Assembly: GCA_030045935.1 (NCBI GenBank)
Contig: JASIEN010000764.1
Coordinates: 1-5,842, forward strand
DNA length: 5,842 bases
DNA from: Candidatus Sulfotelmatobacter sp.
GTDB lineage: Bacteria; Acidobacteriota; Terriglobia; Terriglobales; Acidobacteriaceae
Direction of reading: 5' to 3'
The stretch's first letter is position 1; every line of letters starts with the position of its first letter. Both the position numbers and the translations under genes were made by a program. Of the stretch, positions 1 through 4,856 are shown piece after piece. Under the pieces are notes generated by a model. It made no database searches. It saw only the letters and a program-made list of their open reading frames with translations, and was not told the origin of the DNA.

Positions 1-491
1 GTGAGGCCATAGCCTGATTTGGCCTCGACTGTCGTTGTGCCATGTGCAGCCATCTCGTGCAGCGCCGCGAGAACTTTATCCGCCAGAACGCGCTCCCGTG
101 CTCTGCGGACGTCCTCTAGGCTTGCTGGAATTCCCCCGCCAGCCTGTGCAATCTCTTCGTACGAGGCGCCTTCGATACGCTTTTCGAAGTCGACCAAACG
201 TGGACTGACAAAGACAGGGTGTGTATGTGAGTCGACGAAACCGGGCAGTACAACCTTGCCTGTGCAGTCGATCTCGGTGACTTTCTTGCGGTTTTTCTTG
301 ATCCAGGGGTCGTGCAGGGCGTCTTTGATCGTGCCAACGGAGACGACTTTGCCGCCGAGGCAAAGGACGGCGGCGTCTCCGATGATTCCGAGTTGTTTGA
401 GGTCGAGGCCGCGTCGAGCACCGGTTCGCGACGGGACGCGGAGAGTGAGAAGCTGCCCGACGTTGGCTAGCAGAAGTGCTGAATTACGCAC
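1..491 (-). CDS. hutI: Imidazolonepropionase, N-terminal 163 residues (runs off left edge)
   Basis: Imidazolonepropionase is a cytoplasmic metal-dependent amidohydrolase that hydrolyses 4-imidazolone-5-propanoate to N-formimino-L-glutamate, the third step of histidine degradation. Visible in the translation: an N-terminal strand region (LLLANVGQLLTL, about residues 6-17), then VVLPGFVDSHTHPVF with the HxH metal-ligand pair at H89 and H91. Next come the family segment R98..DFEKR..GASYEEIAQAGGGI (to about 121) and GTTTVEAKSGYGL (151-163), where the window ends. The remaining metal ligands and the C-terminal half lie outside. The family is usually a little over 400 aa, so roughly 40% is present. 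I chose the GTG at 491-489 because it is preceded by GGAGG at 4-nt spacing, and because no ATG or TTG occurs in frame between it and the TGA that ends hutU. It follows hutU by 36 bp on the same strand, consistent with a hut operon. The identity is firm; the exact start is less so. Confidence 0.95.
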   Translation of the reverse strand, partial: MRNSALLLANVGQLLTLRVPSRTGARRGLDLKQLGIIGDAAVLCLGGKVVSVGTIKDALHDPWIKKNRKKVTEIDCTGKVVLPGFVDSHTHPVFVSPRLVDFEKRIEGASYEEIAQAGGGIPASLEDVRRARERVLADKVLAALHEMAAHGTTTVEAKSGYGL

Positions 492-495
492 CCAA

Positions 496-500
496 CCTCC
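496..500 (-). promoter_or_regulatory. Ribosome binding site of hutI (decides the GTG start)
   Basis: GGAGG on the minus strand lies 4 nt before the GTG at 491. It is the only good Shine-Dalgarno match between the hutU stop and the conserved start of HutI, so it supports a GTG start. The spacing is slightly short. Confidence 0.6.
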
Positions 501-527
501 GTGCGTCAGTGTCTCCGTGATTGGTGT

Positions 528-2204
528 TCATTTTTCGTTCATCGGAATCCTGACGCCCCGACGAACGGCGAATTCCTTCGCTTCTTCGTACCCCGCATCC
601 GCGTGACGAATAATCCCCGTCCCCGGATCGGTCGTCAGGACCCGCTCAATCCGCTTCGCCATTATCTCGGTTCCGTCGGCGACGGTGACTTGACCGGCGT
701 GCAGCGAATATCCAATACCCACGCCGCCGCCGTTATGAATCGAGACCCATGATGCGCCCGCTGCTGTATTCAATAACGCATTCAGCAACGGCCAGTCAGC
801 AACGGCATCGCTGCCATCTTTCATGCTCTCGGTCTCGCGAAAGGGAGAAGCCACCGAGCCGCAATCGAGATGATCGCGTCCCATTACGATTGGCGCTCTG
901 ATCTTGCCTTTCTTCACCAGGTCGTTCATCGCCAGCCCGAACTGCGCGCGCTCGCCGTAGCCGAGCCAGCAGATACGGGCGGGCAGGCCCTGGAATTTAA
1001 TCCGTTTGCGCGCCAGTTCGATCCAGCGGCGCAAAACTTGATTGTCGGGAAACAACTCTAAAACCAGGTCATCGGTGACATGAATGTCGGATGCCTCCCC
1101 CGACAGTGCAACCCACCGGAACGGCCCACGACCCTCACAAAACAGTGGACGAATGTACGTGGGCACAAACCCCGGAAAATCGTATGCATTCTTAACGCCC
1201 CGCTGAAAGGCAAATGTGCGAATGTTGTTGCCGTAGTCGAATGTCACCGATCCCATCTTCTGCAAGCGCAACATGCCCTCGACGTGACGGGCAATGGCAT
1301 CGAGCGACTTTTCCTGATATGCCTGCGGATCGCGCCCGCGCAGCTCGAGAGCCGCGGCCAAGGTCATCCCATTCGGCACGTATCCATTCAGGGCATCATG
1401 CGCCGAAGTCTGATCGGTGAGAACATCCGGCACCACTCCGCGCTCGGCCAGCTCTGGAATAATATCGGCGCAATTTCCTACCAGCCCGACCGAGACGTTT
1501 TCTTTTTTTCGCACGGCATTCTTGAGAATACGCAGCGCCTCATCGAGCGAATTGACCATGAAGTCGCAGTACCCGGTCTTGAGCCGCTTCTTGATGCGCT
1601 CGGGATCGACCTCAACGCCTAAGAACGCTGCGCCCGCCATGGTCGCAGCCAAAGGTTGGGCTCCGCCCATGCCACCCATGCCGCCGCTTACGATCAGTTT
1701 GCCCGCCAGATCGCCGCCAAAGTGTTTCTCGCCCGCGGCTGAAAAAGTTTCAAATGTTCCCTGGATAATTCCCTGCGAGCCGATGTAGATCCATGACCCG
1801 GCGGTCATCTGCCCGTACATCATCAGCCCGGCGCGCTCAAGTTCGTTGAACTTCTCCCAGTTCGACCAATGGCCAACGAGATTTGAATTGGCGATCAGCA
1901 CGCGGGGTGCATGCTCGTATGTCTTGAATACGCCTACCGGCTTTCCCGACTGGACCAGCAATGTTTCATCGTTGGCGAGCGACTTCAGCGACCTGACAAT
2001 GGCGTGATAACACTCCCAATTGCGGGCGGCGCGGCCGGTTCCACCATATACGACCAAATCCTGGGGGCGCTCGGCGACTTCGTCGTCGAGATTGTTCATC
2101 AACATGCGCATGGCCGCTTCCTGCTGCCAGCCTTTGCAGGTAATGGAATTGCCGCGCGGCGCGCGAATCGAAGCGGGAGCCTGGATTTCAGTTTCGACGG
2201 GCAT
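528..2204 (-). CDS. hutU: Urocanate hydratase (urocanase)
   Basis: Urocanase is a cytoplasmic NAD+-dependent enzyme that converts urocanate to 4-imidazolone-5-propanoate, the second step of histidine degradation. From the ATG at 2204 the product is 558 aa, the normal length (the Pseudomonas enzyme is about 557). Landmarks in order: VYGGTGRAARNWECYHAI (52-69), GGMGGMGGAQP (174-184), FCEGRGPFRWVALSG (355-369), the urocanase signature FQGLPARICW with the catalytic Cys near residue 412, GRDHLDCGSVASPFRETE (442-459), then DGSDAVADWPLLNALLN and GGGVGIGYSLHAGQV. All appear intact. The frame stays open for 89 codons upstream of this ATG, but that stretch has no urocanase-like sequence, and homology begins with the segment PRGNSITCKGWQQEAAMRMLMNNLD. 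No strong Shine-Dalgarno precedes the ATG (GTGGTACC lies about 8 nt upstream). hutI follows after 36 bp, so the two are probably one transcription unit. Confidence 0.97.
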   Translation of the reverse strand: MPVETEIQAPASIRAPRGNSITCKGWQQEAAMRMLMNNLDDEVAERPQDLVVYGGTGRAARNWECYHAIVRSLKSLANDETLLVQSGKPVGVFKTYEHAPRVLIANSNLVGHWSNWEKFNELERAGLMMYGQMTAGSWIYIGSQGIIQGTFETFSAAGEKHFGGDLAGKLIVSGGMGGMGGAQPLAATMAGAAFLGVEVDPERIKKRLKTGYCDFMVNSLDEALRILKNAVRKKENVSVGLVGNCADIIPELAERGVVPDVLTDQTSAHDALNGYVPNGMTLAAALELRGRDPQAYQEKSLDAIARHVEGMLRLQKMGSVTFDYGNNIRTFAFQRGVKNAYDFPGFVPTYIRPLFCEGRGPFRWVALSGEASDIHVTDDLVLELFPDNQVLRRWIELARKRIKFQGLPARICWLGYGERAQFGLAMNDLVKKGKIRAPIVMGRDHLDCGSVASPFRETESMKDGSDAVADWPLLNALLNTAAGASWVSIHNGGGVGIGYSLHAGQVTVADGTEIMAKRIERVLTTDPGTGIIRHADAGYEEAKEFAVRRGVRIPMNEK

Positions 2205-2260
2205 AAGTAAATGGTACCACCGGGACGTTTTGGTTTTGCTCTTCGGAATCATTGAGCAGC

Positions 2261-2278
2261 GGTTGGGCAGTGCCAACC
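2261..2278 (-). repeat. Perfect inverted repeat (6-bp arms, 6-nt loop) in the hutU leader
   Basis: GGTTGG at 2261-2266 is the reverse complement of CCAACC at 2273-2278, with GCAGTG between. It lies 57 bp upstream of the hutU ATG, so a transcript reading into hutU could fold it into a hairpin. No U-run follows, so it is not a standard terminator. It could be an operator, an mRNA structure or chance. Confidence 0.4.
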
Positions 2279-2286
2279 ATTGCTTG

Positions 2287-2300
2287 TTCGGAAAACCGAA
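2287..2300 (-). repeat. Perfect inverted repeat (5-bp arms, 4-nt loop) in the hutU leader
   Basis: TTCGG at 2287-2291 and CCGAA at 2296-2300 flank AAAA. In the hutU transcript this would be a short hairpin with a UUUU loop, 8 nt upstream of the second inverted repeat. Stems this short arise easily by chance. Confidence 0.3.
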
Positions 2301-2370
2301 ACCCGGAGCGAAATCCAGCTTCGACAATCTAGCCCAGTAGCATAATTTGCGGGTTCGAGGGTCAGGCGTC

Positions 2371-2399
2371 CCTATAAGAATGGGTACCGAGCCGAACAA
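2371..2399 (-). promoter_or_regulatory. Possible sigma70-type promoter for hutUI
   Basis: On the minus strand TTGTTC (2399-2394) and TATAGG (2376-2371) are separated by exactly 17 nt. Matches to consensus are 3/6 and 4/6. It would give a leader of about 160 nt containing both inverted repeats. The match is weak and is offered only as the best candidate seen. Confidence 0.2.
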
Positions 2400-2480
2400 C
2401 TCTCGACCCCGGATACCCCGATGCTCGGCACCTTTGCGAGCATAAGCACACCTGCCTAAGAACCAAATCATTCACGCACG

Positions 2481-2485
2481 GGAGG
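2481..2485 (+). promoter_or_regulatory. Strong ribosome binding site of the exported-protein gene
   Basis: GGAGG (within GGGAGGA) sits 5 nt before the ATG at 2491. It is the clearest Shine-Dalgarno sequence in the window and fixes the start of an otherwise unrecognised gene. Confidence 0.75.
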
Positions 2486-2490
2486 ACACG

Positions 2491-3678
2491 ATGCGACCTT
2501 TTCGATCACGAGAGTATTCGGGCCTCTACCTAGCTGTCGTCTTCTTGACAATCTGCGACCTGCCTGCCGCGACACAATCAAACCTGGCCTTTGAGTCGAC
2601 CGATTGTAAGCTTTACGGGGACATCTGTCTCGGTCCGACGGCCGAGTCAGCCGCCAAAGAGGTCTGTTCCAAGAGTTATAAGAAAGACTGCACAAACGCC
2701 GCAGCTAATAACAACAAATGCACCCGCGAATATGTAAAAGATGCACAAGGAGGCGATGCCTCCCGCTGTGTCTGGGATCTAATCATGGAACTGAGCAAGA
2801 TCTCTTCGGCTGATCGATGCGGGCTGCGTGCAACAGAGGCGCTAGTTTTGCGCCAGGAGATCAGCGAAATGGTGACTACTGCCTCGCTGCAGGTCGACGG
2901 TTTTCTTTCTGAGATTGACAGCGAAACCGGGCAGGTGCGGGCAGTCCACGATGATCTGAGCGACCGCCGTGACGCAGCCGTGAGCCTTAGCACGCTTGGA
3001 AGCGCCGTGGGGACGGGAGGCGGCGCTGTCGGCTCGAGTCTGGCTCTGGCCAGGAAGACAGCCACGGTTGGTAATTGGGTTGGAGCGGTCGCTGGGGGTG
3101 TGGGGACTTTATTCGCATTCTTGGGCTGGTATCAGCAGCCTCGCGGACCGAAGGGATGCTTTCCTGACGTGAACCCAGGCCGAGGCCCGAATCGCTGTGC
3201 GGCTCCCCGGGTAAATCCCTGTGTGTCAAACGATCCGGATCCACCCACCGGCTGCACACCAACGATGCTTTACCATCTGGTCTTTCCAGGAGCAGACGTA
3301 GAAGCTGATGTGGGATTTCACAGCAGGTATGAACCTTCTATCGACAATTATCTCGAGGCCCATCGGCGGCGGGAAACATTGGTTAATCCGTGGGTACAGG
3401 AGGCAACCAGGAAAAAAGGAAAAGGGGAGCAGAAGACAGACGACCCCGACGAGGTCAAGAACTCTGCTAACTATATCGTAATGGCGAAGGAGCGCTACTT
3501 GTTTTCGAACGGCAAAAGCCCGCGTAAACTTTCAATCGACGAACTCACTGACCGAGCCAACAAACTCTCCGACCTTCGTGCTGTGGTGGCGCGCATGAGT
3601 CGCGACCTGGGCCGACTGAGCGAGGATTTGTCGACCAGTCTGCAGTGCCGGGACGCCGGCGGGACCAATACGCAATAA
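2491..3678 (+). CDS. Cysteine-rich exported protein of unknown function
   Basis: I do not recognise this 395-aa protein. It begins with a likely Sec signal peptide: basic MRPFRSR, a hydrophobic core GLYLAVVFLTICDLP (11-25), and a cleavage site probably near residues 27-30. Twelve cysteines follow: seven at 39-110 (C39, C46, C59, C67, C77, C93, C110), four at 223-255, and C386. This suggests disulphide bonds and an extracytoplasmic location. Residues 112-165 look helical and are rich in Glu and Asp. Residues 168-212 are a Gly/Ala-rich hydrophobic stretch (GSAVGTGGGAVGSSLALA and VGAVAGGVGTLFAFLGW) resembling a glycine zipper, and could insert into or associate with a membrane. Residues 219-256 are Pro/Cys-rich. 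Residues 305-322 are highly charged, and 348-385 have helical, coiled-coil-like spacing. The strong ribosome binding site and absence of internal stops argue that it is a real gene. It stands alone on the plus strand, so the neighbours give no functional clue. Confidence 0.85.
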   Translation: MRPFRSREYSGLYLAVVFLTICDLPAATQSNLAFESTDCKLYGDICLGPTAESAAKEVCSKSYKKDCTNAAANNNKCTREYVKDAQGGDASRCVWDLIMELSKISSADRCGLRATEALVLRQEISEMVTTASLQVDGFLSEIDSETGQVRAVHDDLSDRRDAAVSLSTLGSAVGTGGGAVGSSLALARKTATVGNWVGAVAGGVGTLFAFLGWYQQPRGPKGCFPDVNPGRGPNRCAAPRVNPCVSNDPDPPTGCTPTMLYHLVFPGADVEADVGFHSRYEPSIDNYLEAHRRRETLVNPWVQEATRKKGKGEQKTDDPDEVKNSANYIVMAKERYLFSNGKSPRKLSIDELTDRANKLSDLRAVVARMSRDLGRLSEDLSTSLQCRDAGGTNTQ

Positions 3679-3719
3679 CGACATTGGCCCTTCTCCGCAC
3701 TGGCAGAGTTGTTGGAGAA
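3661..3719 (+). terminator. Possible terminator or stem-loops at the convergent gene ends
   Basis: GGG-A-CCAAT (3661-3669) can pair with ATTGGCCC (3683-3690) as an 8-bp stem with one bulged A. The stop codon of the exported-protein gene lies in the loop. Immediately after, TTCTCC (3691-3696) pairs with GGAGAA (3714-3719). Neither is followed by a T-run, so intrinsic termination is uncertain. The position between convergent genes is what makes a terminating or end-protecting role plausible. Confidence 0.25.
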
Positions 3720-3746
3720 CGTAAACCCGGAGTGATTCTGGAGGAT

Positions 3747-4151
3747 CTACCAGCTGCTGTATGCAGTACCATCCGTGCCGATGAGATTTGAGGCGGAGTG
3801 CACATCGTCGATGCCGGGCTCCATCTGGTCCACCGAAGACAAAACGTCTTCTTCCTGGGGCACCCAGTTGGTTTCGTTGGTCATGGGATCTTTGGGAAGC
3901 TGTTTCAGATATCCCGCCTGCACCAGATCATCCAGCGACTGCGGAGCTTTCTGCTTGTCGAGCGTATATTGCGATATCAACTTGCGCAGCTCGAACAGAT
4001 CGTTGCGCAGCACGGCCTCACGCGCGCTCAGCACGGAATGGCTGTAGATAGGCGCGGCGATAGCCAGCAGGATCGCCATGATGAACATGACGATGAGGAG
4101 TTCCAGCAGGGTAAAACCCGCGGCGCGGGTTGTGGATTTAACTGTCCTCAT
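3747..4151 (-). CDS. GspG-like pseudopilin (134 aa), second of a paralogous pair
   Basis: A type II secretion or type IV pilus-family prepilin, expected to be cleaved and N-methylated by a prepilin peptidase and then assembled into a periplasmic pseudopilus. The class III signal is clear: basic MRTVKSTTR, then AAG^FTLLELLIV with cleavage after G12, F13 as mature residue 1, Glu at mature +5 (E17) and Pro at mature +22 (P34). The hydrophobic helix spans 13-36. The short C-terminal domain contains LPKDPMTNETNW (85-96) and ends with DGTAYSSW, reminiscent of the GspG C-terminus (DPxxG.., ..DG.., final W). It is clearly paralogous to the upstream pseudopilin gene: both share RE..LR.DL..LR, P.DPMT..T.W and GT.Y..W. 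Translation initiation looks weak, as no good Shine-Dalgarno precedes the ATG at 4151. It is the last gene visible in its operon. Whether it works in a type II secretion system or a pilus-like system cannot be told here. Confidence 0.92.
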   Translation of the reverse strand: MRTVKSTTRAAGFTLLELLIVMFIMAILLAIAAPIYSHSVLSAREAVLRNDLFELRKLISQYTLDKQKAPQSLDDLVQAGYLKQLPKDPMTNETNWVPQEEDVLSSVDQMEPGIDDVHSASNLIGTDGTAYSSW

Positions 4152-4184
4152 GTTTTCGTATTGCTCGAGGAAAGAGTGACCACA

Positions 4185-4198
4185 AGGGCTAAAGCCCT
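4185..4198. repeat. REP-like palindrome 1 (6-bp arms, CTAAAG core)
   Basis: AGGGCTAAAGCCCT is a perfect inverted repeat: arms AGGGCT and AGCCCT around AA. It shares the central CTAAAG with the second palindrome 24 bp away although the outer stem sequences differ. This suggests two members of a repeat family rather than unrelated hairpins. Confidence 0.7.
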
Positions 4199-4222
4199 AA
4201 ATCTTTCGGTTGCCTCTCGCAC

Positions 4223-4242
4223 GGCACGACTAAAGTCGTGCC
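4223..4242. repeat. REP-like palindrome 2 (9-bp arms, CTAAAG core)
   Basis: GGCACGACTAAAGTCGTGCC is a perfect inverted repeat with 9-bp arms and an AA centre. It is very unlikely to be chance. It shares the CTAAAG core with palindrome 1. Such extragenic palindromes are typically spread by REP-associated tyrosine transposases (RAYT/TnpA-REP); none is encoded in this window. Transcribed from either strand it forms a stable hairpin, so it may affect stability or read-through of the pseudopilin mRNA. Confidence 0.8.
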
Positions 4243-4310
4243 CTTACCAAATCCGCTACTCGATGGCAATAAAGTCACGACCCTCCACGCACTGCCCTTC
4301 ACGAACCGTT

Positions 4311-4781
4311 TTACCAATCCTTATACTTCGTCCCATCCAGAGCCGTTCCCTGCGATTTCGTGTAAACATCGAACACGTTCTGTCCGCCCCAGGAATCGGA
4401 ATCCGGATCGTCCTGCATCGACCGCAAACCCCATTCGGTTGTGCCGGTCATGGGATCGGTGGGAATGTGACGCAAGAAGCGCACTTTCTTACCTTGTACA
4501 TCGACACCTTTGACCAATGTCTCCAGATCGGGCGGGTAGTTCTGGCTATCGACCTTGGTCTGGAAGCCCCCGCGGTCGGCCGCATCTTTATAGCGGTCAA
4601 TAGCATCCCGCAGCTGCCATAAATCCTCGCGCAGCATGTGCTCTCTATCGCGCTGGATGGTCATGCGCGCCAGCGGCACTGCCATGGTCGAGAGAGCCAG
4701 CAGGATCATAGTCGCGATGATCAGCTCGATGAGGGTGAAGCCGCTCATCGAGTTTTGGCGGGCTGTGGGTTTCTTGATCAT
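4311..4781 (-). CDS. GspG-like pseudopilin (156 aa), first of a paralogous pair
   Basis: A prepilin-type protein of the type II secretion / type IV pilus family. After a basic leader (MIKKPTARQNSMSG) comes G14^FTLIELIIATM: cleavage after G14, F15 as mature residue 1, Glu at mature +5 (E19) and Pro at mature +22 (P36). One membrane helix spans about 15-38, followed by an amphipathic helix RDREHMLREDLWQLRDAI (44-61). The soluble domain holds HIPTDPMTGTTEWGLR (105-120) and closes with FDVYTKSQGTALDGTKYKDW (137-156), which aligns well with the GspG pattern of Asp-containing calcium-loop residues and terminal Trp. A purine-rich GAGAAG lies just upstream of the ATG at 4781 as a weak ribosome binding site. 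The secretin gene ends 75 bp upstream and the paralogous pseudopilin follows 159 bp downstream, all on the minus strand. A major versus minor pseudopilin role cannot be decided from sequence alone. Confidence 0.93.
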   Translation of the reverse strand: MIKKPTARQNSMSGFTLIELIIATMILLALSTMAVPLARMTIQRDREHMLREDLWQLRDAIDRYKDAADRGGFQTKVDSQNYPPDLETLVKGVDVQGKKVRFLRHIPTDPMTGTTEWGLRSMQDDPDSDSWGGQNVFDVYTKSQGTALDGTKYKDW

Positions 4782-4856
4782 GGCTTCTCGGGATACAAAA
4801 CCCCACGGCTTGCGCGGCTACAGGACTGATCCCAAACCCTACACACTTGGATGCTC

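Larger units (their letters stand above)
2205..2490. other. Divergent intergenic region between hutU and the exported-protein gene
   Basis: This 286-bp stretch separates two divergently read genes and should hold both promoters. The hutU frame is open through most of it, but the translation there resembles nothing and is taken as non-coding. I see two short inverted repeats near hutU (2261-2278 and 2287-2300) and an AT-rich CTATAAGAAT at 2372-2381. The latter could serve as a -10 element on either strand. A longer imperfect inverted repeat pairs 2351-2359 with 2402-2410. No recognisable HutC/HutP-type operator or riboswitch is evident. Confidence 0.6.
4152..4310. other. Intergenic spacer between the two pseudopilin genes
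   Basis: This 159-bp gap is unusually long for a within-operon spacing. It carries the two REP-like palindromes at 4185-4198 and 4223-4242. The rest (4243-4310) shows no ORF with a credible start or other recognisable signal. Confidence 0.6.

Noticed and set aside
19..606. Open frame of 195 codons on the plus strand
   Set aside because: It is antisense to hutI and the end of hutU, starts with TTG without a ribosome binding site, and has low-complexity Ser/Arg/Thr composition typical of a shadow frame.
2349..2392. GGGTTCGAGGGTC segment resembling a tRNA T-arm
   Set aside because: No acceptor stem, D-arm or anticodon arm can be built around it; the resemblance is limited to GGTTCGA.
2205..2471. 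N-terminal extension of hutU by 89 codons
   Set aside because: The frame is open, but the extension would make the protein about 90 residues longer than the family, has no urocanase-like sequence, and would occupy nearly the whole divergent promoter region.
3798..4622. Open frame of 274 codons on the plus strand across both pseudopilin genes
   Set aside because: It is antisense to two well-supported prepilin genes and passes through the palindromic spacer; its translation has no recognisable domain or signal.
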